DNA of 64,000 bases, from assembly GCF_003385955.1 (NCBI RefSeq), contig NZ_QRDW01000009.1:78419-142418 (forward strand), written 5' to 3'. Origin of the DNA: Aestuariispira insulae. Lineage in GTDB: Bacteria > Pseudomonadota > Alphaproteobacteria > UBA8366 > Aestuariispiraceae. Positions 46,840-54,680 of the stretch are shown piece after piece; positions within the stretch are counted from its first letter, which is position 1, and every line of letters begins with the position of its first letter. A program made the translations under genes and the position numbers. Under the pieces are notes generated by a model. The model saw only the letters and a list, made by a program, of their open reading frames with translations. It had not been told where the DNA came from and made no database searches.

Positions 46840-48276
46840 TCAGGGCTGGATATAGGCGGTTTTCACCGTGGTATAAAACTCCGCCGCATAACGGCCCTGT
46901 TCCCGGCTGCCATAGCTGGACCCTTTGCGCCCGCCAAAGGGTACATGGTAGTCCACACCAGCGGTCGGCAGGTTGACCATCACCATCCCGGCCTGGGATT
47001 TGGCTTTGAAGTCACTGGCAAATTTCAGCGACGAGGTGCAGATCCCGGCGGAAAGCCCGAAATCAGTGTCATTGGCCAATGCCAGGGCCTCGTCATAGTC
47101 AGCAGCCTTAATCACACTGGCCACGGGACCGAAGATTTCCTCACGGTTAATCCGCATCTCATTCCTGGTGCCGATGAACAGGGCCGGGCTCATATAGAAA
47201 CCGTCATGCTCCAGGTCCAGCCGCTCGCCGCCGCAGACCAGCTCGGCCCCTTCTTCCCTGCCGATCTTGACGTAATCCAGATCCTTGGCCAGCTGATTGC
47301 CGTTGATCACCGGCCCCACCTGGGTGCCGGCGTCCAGGGCATGGCCAACTTTCAGCGCCGACACCGCATTGGAAACCGCATCGACAAAACGGTCATGAAT
47401 GCCTTCGGTCACAATAATTCGGGAGGAAGCCGTGCAACGCTGGCCGGTGGAGAAGAAACCGCTGTTCACGCAGGCGCCAACCGCGGTTTCAAGATCCGCG
47501 TCGTCCAGCACAACCATCGGATTCTTGCCCCCCATCTCCAACTGGACCTTCTTCATATTCATGGCACAGGCCTGGGCAATGCCGCGGCCGGTTTCAACCG
47601 AACCGGTGAAGGAGATCGCCGCCACCTTCGGGTGATTGATCATATGGTTCCCAACAAGAGAGCCACGACCATTGACCAGGTTGAAGACACCTTTTGGCAA
47701 ACCGGAACGGTCAATGATATCCGCCAGCGCCCAGGCGCTGCCCGGCACCAACTCCGCCGCCTTCAAAACCACCGCATTGCCATAGGCCAGGGCCGGGGCA
47801 ATTTTCCAGGCCGGAATAGCGATCGGGAAATTCCACGGCGTGATCAGGCCGATCACACCCAACGGCTCACGACGCACCTCTACCTCAATGCCCGGGCGCA
47901 CGCTGGCCAGGCTATCGCCCTGCTGTCGCAGGCATTCACCGGCAAAAAACTTAAAAATCTGACCAGCCCTGGCCGCTTCGCCAATGCCTTCCGGCAGGGT
48001 CTTGCCCTCTTCCCGGGAGAGCAGACGGCCCAATTCCTCACGGCGTGCCAGGATTTCTGTGCCGATGGCATCCAAAACGTCAAAGCGCTGTTGCGGCGTG
48101 CTATAGCGCCAGCCCTCAGCCGCGTCATGGGCGGCGTCAATGGCGCGGCCCATATCCTCAATCCCTGAGCGCGCGCTCATGCCTACAACGTCGGTGATAT
48201 CAGACGGGTTGATATTGGGCAGCTGTTCATCGCCCATGGTCCATTCGCCGTCGATCAGATTGGGAAAGTCAGTCAT
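46840..48276 (-). CDS. NAD(P)-dependent aldehyde dehydrogenase, ketoglutarate-semialdehyde type
   Basis: 478 residues. The substrate-channel and cofactor motifs are VIGLITPWNFPIAIPAWKIA, FTGSVETGRGIA, the catalytic Glu in LEMGGKNPMVVLDDAD and the catalytic Cys in FFSTGQRCTASSR. The phrases EEGKTLPEGIGE, PWNFPIAIPAWKIAPALAYG and SREQGRYAAEFYTTVKT closely recall GucD/YcbD-type 2-oxoglutarate semialdehyde dehydrogenases. Such enzymes end the degradation of hydroxyproline, glucarate or arabinose, in each case paired with a DapA-family lyase, as found here 118 bp upstream. A terminator lies between the two genes, so it may also have its own promoter. AGAGAG precedes the ATG. Confidence 0.88.
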   Translation of the reverse strand: MTDFPNLIDGEWTMGDEQLPNINPSDITDVVGMSARSGIEDMGRAIDAAHDAAEGWRYSTPQQRFDVLDAIGTEILARREELGRLLSREEGKTLPEGIGEAARAGQIFKFFAGECLRQQGDSLASVRPGIEVEVRREPLGVIGLITPWNFPIAIPAWKIAPALAYGNAVVLKAAELVPGSAWALADIIDRSGLPKGVFNLVNGRGSLVGNHMINHPKVAAISFTGSVETGRGIAQACAMNMKKVQLEMGGKNPMVVLDDADLETAVGACVNSGFFSTGQRCTASSRIIVTEGIHDRFVDAVSNAVSALKVGHALDAGTQVGPVINGNQLAKDLDYVKIGREEGAELVCGGERLDLEHDGFYMSPALFIGTRNEMRINREEIFGPVASVIKAADYDEALALANDTDFGLSAGICTSSLKFASDFKAKSQAGMVMVNLPTAGVDYHVPFGGRKGSSYGSREQGRYAAEFYTTVKTAYIQP

Positions 48277-48345
48277 TGGTTTCTCTCTTTGGGATTATGC
48301 GGGGGAATATACGGGCGTTTTCCGGCCACCGGATAAACAAATAAC

Positions 48346-48380
48346 AAAAAACCGGGAGAGGGGAGGCCACCTCTCCCGGT
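48346..48380 (-). terminator. Rho-independent terminator after the DapA-family gene
   Basis: On the minus strand ACCGGGAGAGG / CCTCTCCCGGT form an 11-bp perfect stem with an eight-base loop, followed by TTTTTG. It falls between the lyase and the aldehyde dehydrogenase genes, 14 bp past the lyase stop. Confidence 0.88.
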
Positions 48381-48394
48381 GAAGGCGGAAGCGC

Positions 48395-49300
48395 TTAGGC
48401 CGCAGCTTCCAGGGAAGGCAGTGCCGGACGGCAGGCAATCGCATCGCGGATAATTTTTTCCGCATTGGCGCGACGCTCACCGGTCAGGGCCAGACGCGGT
48501 GCCCGGACCCGGTCGTTGGAATTAATCTCAAGCTGTTCGGCCAGTTTAATATTCTGAACCAGATAGGTGGAAACATCGAGGTCCAGCAACGGACGGAACC
48601 AGCGATAGATCTCCAGCGCCTCGTTATAGCGGCCCTGCTGCATCAGCTGGTAAATCGCAACGGTCTCTTTCGGGAAGGCGACAACCAGGCCTGCGACCCA
48701 GCCGACAGCACCAACGGCCAAAGCCTCGAACGCCAGGTTATCCACACCGGTCAGCACGTTGTAGCGATCGCCCAGCTTATTGATGATCTCGGTCGAACGG
48801 CGGATGTCGTCACTGCTTTCCTTGACTGCGACAAAGCGTTTGTCATCGGCCAGTTCCAGCATCACTTCCGGGGTCACATCCACCCGGTAGGCCACCCGGT
48901 TGGAATAGATCATGATCGGCAGATCGGCAGCCTCGGCAACGGCGCGCAGGGTCGCAACCGTCTCGCGGCGATCTGTATGATAGATCGGGCTGGGCACGAC
49001 CATCAGACCGGTAGCGCCGGCTTTTGCCGCCCGTTCAGCGGCCTTGCAGGCATCCCGGGTTGCCGCTTCATTGACCGTCATCAGTGTCGGCTTGCCATTG
49101 GTCGCGGCCAGGGCAGTTTCCAAAACCTCGATTTTCTCATCCTGGTCCAGCATGGAGCCTTCGCCCAGAGAACCGCAAACGATCAAACCGTCACAGCCGG
49201 CCTGCATCTGATAGTCAAAGCACCGTTTCATTTCGGCATGGTCAAGATTACCCGCCTCATCGAATTTGGTGGTTACCGCAGGAATAACACCAGTCCACAT
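48395..49300 (-). CDS. DapA-family (DHDPS/NAL) lyase or deaminase
   Basis: 301 residues, a Schiff-base TIM-barrel aldolase-superfamily enzyme. Seen: GVIPAVTTKFDEAGNLD, GLIVCGSLGEGSML, the tyrosine region PIMIYSNRVAYRVDVTPE and the Schiff-base Lys in FVAVKESSDDIRR. Pathway partners of this subfamily include delta-1-pyrroline-4-hydroxy-2-carboxylate deaminase (hydroxyproline pathway) and 5-dehydro-4-deoxyglucarate dehydratase, both yielding ketoglutarate semialdehyde, the likely substrate of the next gene. It follows the ABC ATPase gene by 54 bp, so it is in the importer's operon, which favours an amino-acid substrate. AAGGAG precedes the ATG by eight bases. Confidence 0.88.
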   Translation of the reverse strand: MWTGVIPAVTTKFDEAGNLDHAEMKRCFDYQMQAGCDGLIVCGSLGEGSMLDQDEKIEVLETALAATNGKPTLMTVNEAATRDACKAAERAAKAGATGLMVVPSPIYHTDRRETVATLRAVAEAADLPIMIYSNRVAYRVDVTPEVMLELADDKRFVAVKESSDDIRRSTEIINKLGDRYNVLTGVDNLAFEALAVGAVGWVAGLVVAFPKETVAIYQLMQQGRYNEALEIYRWFRPLLDLDVSTYLVQNIKLAEQLEINSNDRVRAPRLALTGERRANAEKIIRDAIACRPALPSLEAAA

Positions 49301-49354
49301 TTTCTTTTCTCCTTGAATAAAACACTCTGTGACTTGGAAAGACCTGAGCGCAGT

Positions 49355-50077
49355 TTAACGCACGTTGCTCAGAAATTGTTTCGTATGTTCGCTTGTTGGA
49401 TCGCCAATCACCTGGGACGGCGGCCCGATCTCCTCGATCACGCCCTGGCGGAAAAAGGCCACCCGGTCGGAAACATCCCTGGCAAAGGGAATTTCATGGG
49501 TGACCAGGATCATGGTCATGCCTTCTTCGCTCAGCATCTTGAGGGTATCCAAAACCTCGCCTACCAGTTCCGGATCCAGGGCCGAGGTGACTTCGTCAAA
49601 CAACATGTAATCCGGTTCCATGGCCAGCGCCCGGGCAATCGCCAAGCGCTGTTGCTGGCCGCCCGACATATTGGTGGGATAGGTATCCAGCTTGTCGCCC
49701 AACCCGACATGGTCCAGCTGCCTGGCAGCTATTTCGCGTGCCTCCGCTTTGGTTTTCCCCAATACGATCCGGGGCGCCAGCGCGACATTTTCCAAGGTGG
49801 TCATATGAGGGAAGCTGTTCCATTGCTGAAACACCATCCCAATATGACGGCGCAGCTTATTCACATCCGTCTTGGCCCCATGTACATCGATGCCATCGAC
49901 CCGGATCTCACCCCCCTGGATCGGCTCCAGCGCATTGATGCAATAAAGTAGGGTCGATTTACCGGAACCGCTGGCCCCGATCACGGAAAGCACTTCGCCT
50001 TTTTCAACCTTCAGGTCGATGCCCTTTAGGACCTCCAGACTGCCGAAGGATTTACTGACATTATTAATCTCGATCAT
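49355..50077 (-). CDS. Amino-acid ABC transporter ATP-binding protein
   Basis: 240 residues, ATPase of the HisP/GlnQ type. Walker A GASGSGKSTLL, Q-loop FQQWNSFPHMT, signature MSGGQQQR, Walker B YMLFDEVTSALDPE and the switch His in VTHEIPFA. It couples to the two permeases just upstream, overlapping the second by four bases (ATGA), with AGGTGG seven bases before the ATG. The Phe-Pro-His after the Q-loop is typical for polar amino-acid importers. With the binding protein at 51516 it forms a complete importer in one operon with the DapA-family gene. Confidence 0.95.
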   Translation of the reverse strand: MIEINNVSKSFGSLEVLKGIDLKVEKGEVLSVIGASGSGKSTLLYCINALEPIQGGEIRVDGIDVHGAKTDVNKLRRHIGMVFQQWNSFPHMTTLENVALAPRIVLGKTKAEAREIAARQLDHVGLGDKLDTYPTNMSGGQQQRLAIARALAMEPDYMLFDEVTSALDPELVGEVLDTLKMLSEEGMTMILVTHEIPFARDVSDRVAFFRQGVIEEIGPPSQVIGDPTSEHTKQFLSNVR

Positions 50078-50757
50078 GACTGCCACCTGCGTTCCAGTCG
50101 TTCAGTGATACGGGCAATCGGAAAGGACAGCGCGAAATAAAACGCGCCCGCGATTGCCAGGATGATAAAGGGCTGCTGGGTCCGGGTGATCAGGATCTGG
50201 CTGGCACGCAGCAATTCCACATAGCCCAGGACAGAGACCAGAGCGCTATCCTTCAGGACGCCCAACGCCACACCGGTCCAGGCCGGCAGCGCAGACCGGC
50301 AGCCGATCGGGAAGGTGATATAAAACAGTTCCTGCCAGTAGGTCAGGCCCAGCGAGCGCGCCGCCTTCCTTGTGGTTACCGGCACAGATTCGATCCCGCC
50401 CCGCGCGACGGACGCCACCAGGGCAGCCGTATAAAAGACCAGCACGATCGTTCCTGCTGCAAAGGGATTGAGCGGCAGCCCGATGATTGGGAAGAAATTG
50501 AAGAACAGGATCAGCTGGATGATCAGTGGCACCGAGCGGAACATATCCAACACCAGCCCTAATGTGGCCGCCCCGGCCCAGCGGGAAACCGACAGCACCC
50601 AGCCGAAAAAGACCCCAAAGACCGTTCCGATGGAAATCGCCAGGGCCGCGATCATCAGGGTATGGCCCGCCGCCCCAGCCAGATACCAAAGGTCATTCAG
50701 CTTGAAACCGGTGAAGAAGCTGGCGGATTGCGCGGCTATATTAATGGATTCCGACAT
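50074..50757 (-). CDS. Amino-acid ABC transporter permease (second)
   Basis: 227 residues, His/Glu/Gln/Arg permease family. About five membrane helices; FRSVPLIIQLILFF and the EAA loop ARGGIESVPVTTRKAARSLGLTYWQ are diagnostic, followed by GVLKDSALVSVLGYVELLR. GAGAGGG precedes the ATG. It lies three bases after the first permease gene and overlaps the ATPase gene, so the three are translated together. Confidence 0.94.
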   Translation of the reverse strand: MSESINIAAQSASFFTGFKLNDLWYLAGAAGHTLMIAALAISIGTVFGVFFGWVLSVSRWAGAATLGLVLDMFRSVPLIIQLILFFNFFPIIGLPLNPFAAGTIVLVFYTAALVASVARGGIESVPVTTRKAARSLGLTYWQELFYITFPIGCRSALPAWTGVALGVLKDSALVSVLGYVELLRASQILITRTQQPFIILAIAGAFYFALSFPIARITERLERRWQS

Positions 50758-50760
50758 GAA

Positions 50761-51429
50761 TCAGCCCTCTCCCTTGCGGAAAAATTTCCAATGGATCAGG
50801 AAAGAACCGCCCAGGATCAGCTTAACGATCACATAATAGATCACGGCAGTGATGGCGAAAAATTCGAACACCCGGAAGGTTTGAGAGGCCGCGAACTGGG
50901 TCTCGCCGGAAAGTTCCCGGAAACCGACCAGCATGCCAAGCGAGCTCATCAGCACCGACCAGACCATCTGGTTGGTCATCGGGTGATAAACGATTTTCAA
51001 AACCTGCGGAATGATGATCCGGCTATAGGTCTGCCCCCAGGTCATGCCCAGCGAACGGGCCGCCCGGACCTGGGTGTCCGGCACCGCCTGGAAACCACCG
51101 CGGAAGGTTTCCGCCAGATAGCCGGCATTGTTGAAGGACAGCGCGCACAGCACGATCACATAAGGGCTTAAATGTACGCCAAACGCACCCAGCCCGAAAC
51201 CGAAGAAAAACAGCTGCAGCAGCGCCGGAGTATTGCGTGCGGTTTCGATCCATGTGGTGGCGAACCAGGTGAGTTCGCGCCGACCCGACATGCGGATGAA
51301 GGCCAGCATCATACCCAGTACAATGCCCAACAGCATAGCCAGAACCGCCACTTCCATGGTCAGCAAGCCCGCCTCGATCAATTCCGGCAACCGTTTCCAG
51401 ACCGGGCGCCAATGAAAGGTATAATCCAT
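50761..51429 (-). CDS. Amino-acid ABC transporter permease (first)
   Basis: 222 residues with about five membrane helices and the family motifs TWIETARNTPALLQLFFFGFGL and AETFRGGFQAVPDTQVRAARSLGMTWGQ (EAA loop). Pairs with the permease at 50074 to form the importer channel. GAGGTC lies nine bases before the ATG. The gene is separated from the binding-protein gene by 86 bp containing a strong terminator hairpin, so the permeases are made in smaller amount than the binding protein. Confidence 0.94.
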   Translation of the reverse strand: MDYTFHWRPVWKRLPELIEAGLLTMEVAVLAMLLGIVLGMMLAFIRMSGRRELTWFATTWIETARNTPALLQLFFFGFGLGAFGVHLSPYVIVLCALSFNNAGYLAETFRGGFQAVPDTQVRAARSLGMTWGQTYSRIIIPQVLKIVYHPMTNQMVWSVLMSSLGMLVGFRELSGETQFAASQTFRVFEFFAITAVIYYVIVKLILGGSFLIHWKFFRKGEG

Positions 51430-51455
51430 GGGGATATGACCTCTAGAAAACTCTC

Positions 51456-51502
51456 AAAAAAAACCGCCCCGGCACCACAGAGTAAAAACAAGCCGGGGCG
51501 GT
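51456..51502 (-). terminator. Attenuating terminator between binding-protein and permease genes
   Basis: On the minus strand ACCGCCCCGGC / GCCGGGGCGGT form a perfect 11-bp stem with an 18-base loop, followed by eight Ts. It begins 13 bp after the binding-protein stop. Such intra-operon terminators are known in ABC importers and keep the binding protein in excess. Confidence 0.9.
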
Positions 51503-51515
51503 GACCAAGTTTGGG

Positions 51516-52334
51516 TTAGTACATCACGTTCGGGATCCGCAGTTCCGGGGCTTCCCCGCCGACAAACTGCGCCCACAATTCCTCGTAACGACCAGAGCGA
51601 ACCTGATGGGTGACAAACAAATTCAGGTAATTCAGCCAGCCGTAATCCGTCCTGGGGCCAACAACAGAGGTATAATCCGTGGTCCAGGGCATGCGCGGCC
51701 CGGCAACCACCGTGTCATACTGCTCGGTGATCGGTTTGACCGTGGTGTTGGTGGTGATCCCCACATCGGCCTTGCCCTGGGCAACCGCCAGGAAAACCTC
51801 ATTCTCACTCTGATAGCCCTGATAAAGGTCCTCGGTGCCCCATTCCTTGGCGATCTTCAGGAATTCCTGTTCCGGCACCGTTCCGACGGCTGCTGCAACC
51901 CGCTTGCCCTTAAGATCTTCAAAGGTTTCGACACCGCTATCCTTGCCGACAACCGCCTGCGCATAATAAATCGCGTAGGGAATGGTGAAGCCGACCGTCT
52001 TGGCACGCGCCAGGGAATCGGATGTCGCGCCAAACACCACATCGGCCCGGTTGGCAACAATCATCGGCAGACGTTCGGCCCAGGTCGCGGGCAGGATCTC
52101 GTAATCCACCTCAAGCGCCTTTGCCAGATCCTTGCAATATTCCACGTCGAACCCAGCGGGTTCGTTATTTTCATCGCGATAGCCGATCGGCGGGAAATCC
52201 AGCACCACGCCACAGCGCAGCACACCTGCATTGATCACATCATCCAGCTTGTCCGCCTTGGCAACGCCGAAACCGGCGGTGACGGATAGAGCGGCAGCCA
52301 CGGCGGCAAACGCTGTTTTCTTGAATAATCCCAT
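51516..52334 (-). CDS. Amino-acid ABC transporter substrate-binding protein
   Basis: 272 residues: signal peptide (about 1-27, ending AKA), then a family-3 solute-binding fold: VLRCGVVLDFPPIGYRDENN, EPAGFDVEYCKDLAKAL, LPMIVANRADVVFGATSDSLAR and LKGKRVAAAVGTVPEQ. The Phe-Asp-Val-Glu segment is the amino-acid-clamping strand; the exact ligand is not predictable. AGGAG precedes the ATG by eight bases. It heads the ABC/lyase operon, with a perfect 16-bp palindrome 78 bp upstream of the start as a possible operator. Confidence 0.94.
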   Translation of the reverse strand: MGLFKKTAFAAVAAALSVTAGFGVAKADKLDDVINAGVLRCGVVLDFPPIGYRDENNEPAGFDVEYCKDLAKALEVDYEILPATWAERLPMIVANRADVVFGATSDSLARAKTVGFTIPYAIYYAQAVVGKDSGVETFEDLKGKRVAAAVGTVPEQEFLKIAKEWGTEDLYQGYQSENEVFLAVAQGKADVGITTNTTVKPITEQYDTVVAGPRMPWTTDYTSVVGPRTDYGWLNYLNLFVTHQVRSGRYEELWAQFVGGEAPELRIPNVMY

Positions 52335-52411
52335 TTGATTTCTCCTGTTCAGAACCGTCCGGAATGCGCCGAAGACGGCCATAAAATGTCTCATCTCTTA
52401 TTGTTATATAT

Positions 52412-52427
52412 TTCTGATATATCAGAA
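52412..52427. promoter_or_regulatory. 16-bp perfect palindrome upstream of the ABC/lyase operon
   Basis: TTCTGATATATCAGAA is a perfect palindrome 78 bp before the binding-protein ATG. Its TGATATATCA core resembles operators of GntR-family repressors, which often control hydroxyproline and sugar-acid operons. No GntR gene is in the window; the regulator would be elsewhere. Confidence 0.55.
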
Positions 52428-52507
52428 TGAATGTGAAAGCAAGACTACTTATGAAGAGGCGGAGCCATCAACCAACTAACACTTTGTTTTAATGGAGAGA
52501 TATGGAC

Positions 52508-52540
52508 AAAAAAAAGCCCCTGCCGAATCCGGCAGGGGCT
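52508..52540 (-). terminator. Rho-independent terminator of the first BCCT gene
   Basis: On the minus strand AGCCCCTGCCG / CGGCAGGGGCT form an 11-bp perfect stem with a four-base loop, followed by eight Ts. It lies 25 bp after the stop of the carrier gene at 52565. Confidence 0.93.
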
Positions 52541-52564
52541 CAATCTTCACTTCATTATTCGGGA

Positions 52565-54139
52565 TCAGTAATTCTGGAACCCGTATTTTTTCTCATGGCT
52601 GAGGCCCATATAGACACAGACACACATGGCAAGCAGAACCAGGGTGAAGGGCAGCCCTACTGTGATCGCCGCCGCCTGAAGCGCGGTCAAGGCCTCGGCC
52701 CCCCCGCCAAACAGCAGGACAGCTGCTACTACGCCTTCAATCACCACCCAGAAGGTACGTTGCATGGCAGGCGCATCCACCTTGCCACCGGCGGTGATCG
52801 CATCAATGACCAGCGATCCACTATCCGAAGAGGTGATAAAGAAGACCAATACCAGCACAATCCCCAAGGCAGAGGTGATGGTCGCCATCGGCAGGTTCTG
52901 GAGCATCTGGAACATGGCCAGCTCCACTTTATCAATACCGTTGGCCAGGGCACCAACACCGTTTTGCACCTGATCCAGGGCGGATCCGCCAAAGATCGAC
53001 ATCCAAACCAGGGTCACGAGCGTCGGTACCAACAGGACTGCAACGATGAATTCACGAACCGTCCGGCCTTTGGAAATGCGGGCGATGAACATGCCGACGA
53101 ACGGGGACCAGGAAATCCACCAGGCCCAATAGAAGACCGTCCAGCCCTGCATCCATGCCTCGTCCGACCGGTCGACCCAATTGGAAAGCGGCACGATATT
53201 CATCAGATAATGCAGCAGGGTATCACCCATGGTGATGAAAATAATGGCGGTCGGACCAGCAATGAGCACAAACAGCATCAGCAGCCCGGCCAACCCCATA
53301 TTGATGTTGGAAAGAACCTTCACGCCACCATCGAGCCCGCGCAAGACGGAAACCAGCGCAACGGCCGTCACCCCGACGATGATCGCCACCTGGCTGTTGA
53401 TCCCTGCCTTGATGCCGAACAGAAACTCCAACCCAGCGGAGGCCTGCTGTGCCCCAAACCCCAGCGAGGTCGCAAGACCGAACAAAGTTGCCACCACCGC
53501 GATCACATCAATCAGATGGCCAAACGGCCCCCAGGAATGATCCTTGATCAGCGGATAAAAGGCTGACCGGATCGTCAGCGGCAATCCTTTGTTATAGGAG
53601 AAGAAGGCCAATGACAGGGCCACCACCGCATAAATCGCCCAGGGATGAAGCCCCCAATGGAACATGGTCGCACTCATCGCCATCGGGGCCGCTTCCGGGC
53701 TGTTCGCGGTCACCCCCAGCGGCGTTTCATACCAACCGGTGAAATAGGCTGTCGGCTCTGCCACCGACCAGAACATCAGGCCGATCCCCATGCCGGCCGC
53801 GAATAGCATCGCGAACCAGGACAGCCTGGTAAATTCAGGTTTTGCGTCCGGCCCCCCCAGCCGGATCTTACCGACCGGCAGGATGATCAGGGCCAGGCTG
53901 AACAATACAAAGATGTTGCCTGCCACCATGAAAAGCCAGTCAAACTGGCCGATGGACCACCATTTGGCGCCATCAAACCACCCTTTGGAGGCTTCCGGTG
54001 CCATCAGGACACCGACCACAAACAGAATTACCAGCCCGCTTGCGATCCAGAAGACAGGATGATGCACATCCATGCCAAAACGCTGGAGATTGTCCTGCCC
54101 CAGCTCGTAATCTGTATCATAAAGTTTTTTGTCGCTCAT
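52565..54139 (-). CDS. BCCT-family betaine/carnitine/choline-type transporter 1
   Basis: 524 residues with about twelve membrane helices. The BCCT glycine-rich motif is FAAGMGIGLMFWSVAEP, and the signature Trp box is GWTVFYWAWWISWSPFVGMF followed by ARISKGRTVREF; SSDSGSLVIDAI is the conserved late helix. BCCT carriers bring in betaines, choline, carnitine or DMSP by ion symport. GGGGAGAG precedes the ATG at 54139; a long open frame upstream is not protein-like. It lies between the ABC operon and the M24 gene, all in one direction. Substrate specificity cannot be read from sequence alone. Confidence 0.94.
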   Translation of the reverse strand: MSDKKLYDTDYELGQDNLQRFGMDVHHPVFWIASGLVILFVVGVLMAPEASKGWFDGAKWWSIGQFDWLFMVAGNIFVLFSLALIILPVGKIRLGGPDAKPEFTRLSWFAMLFAAGMGIGLMFWSVAEPTAYFTGWYETPLGVTANSPEAAPMAMSATMFHWGLHPWAIYAVVALSLAFFSYNKGLPLTIRSAFYPLIKDHSWGPFGHLIDVIAVVATLFGLATSLGFGAQQASAGLEFLFGIKAGINSQVAIIVGVTAVALVSVLRGLDGGVKVLSNINMGLAGLLMLFVLIAGPTAIIFITMGDTLLHYLMNIVPLSNWVDRSDEAWMQGWTVFYWAWWISWSPFVGMFIARISKGRTVREFIVAVLLVPTLVTLVWMSIFGGSALDQVQNGVGALANGIDKVELAMFQMLQNLPMATITSALGIVLVLVFFITSSDSGSLVIDAITAGGKVDAPAMQRTFWVVIEGVVAAVLLFGGGAEALTALQAAAITVGLPFTLVLLAMCVCVYMGLSHEKKYGFQNY

Positions 54140-54680
54140 ACCGCAACTCTCCCCTTGAATAAGGCTTGAATCACGCACGCAAATTCGTGGATTTTTTTCT
54201 TCTCCTGCGCACGCCGTGCGCGGCCTCTCGGAACCGCCATTACAGGGCCGACACATTATGCATCGACCCAGCTTCACCCGGCTGTTCAACCCGGGCATTC
54301 CCAGTCCGTGATTTTTCCGGCCTCAGACCCGGCTCTGTTAGAATTGGCCGGGCTTCCCATGAATGCCGGACACGGAAACAGGTGCTCCTCGTCCTGCCTC
54401 AAGCCTAGGCCGGGGCGGATTCATAAATCAAGTCAAATAATTAGGAAGATGTGCCTTCAGGGCCGAAAGGCAGGCTGAGCCTAGCGTCGTAGTTTTCTAA
54501 TAAACTGCCGTTGATGTGTAATTGTCCGCTGTTTTTTTCACGCAGGATGGCAGTATTATATCCCTCGAAGTCTGGGGCCGCCGATCTGCGGCCCCTCTTT
54601 TTTTATCAGCAGGACTGCCAAGATGGGATGACTGATAAGTTTATTGGCGCCTACCATAGTGGGTTCTGCCACACAGGTGA
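54140..54680. other. 541-bp gap between BCCT 1 and the M24 gene
   Basis: No gene on either strand is convincing. It holds the promoter region of BCCT 1 on the minus strand, a small palindrome GCGCACGCCGTGCGC at 54207-54221, and a strong plus-strand terminator at 54574-54604 that no plus-strand gene explains. No terminator for the M24 gene was seen. Confidence 0.5.
54574..54604 (+). terminator. Orphan plus-strand intrinsic terminator
   Basis: GGGGCCGC / GCGGCCCC form a perfect 8-bp G+C-rich stem with a six-base loop, followed by TCTTTTTTT on the plus strand. Genes on both sides run on the minus strand, so a short plus-strand RNA ending here is possible. No good promoter was found upstream. 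Confidence 0.7.

Noticed and set aside
46840..49300. Reading the lyase and dehydrogenase as a glucarate pathway.
   Set aside because: No glucarate dehydratase or sugar-acid carrier is near; the linked importer is of the amino-acid type. Kept only as an alternative.
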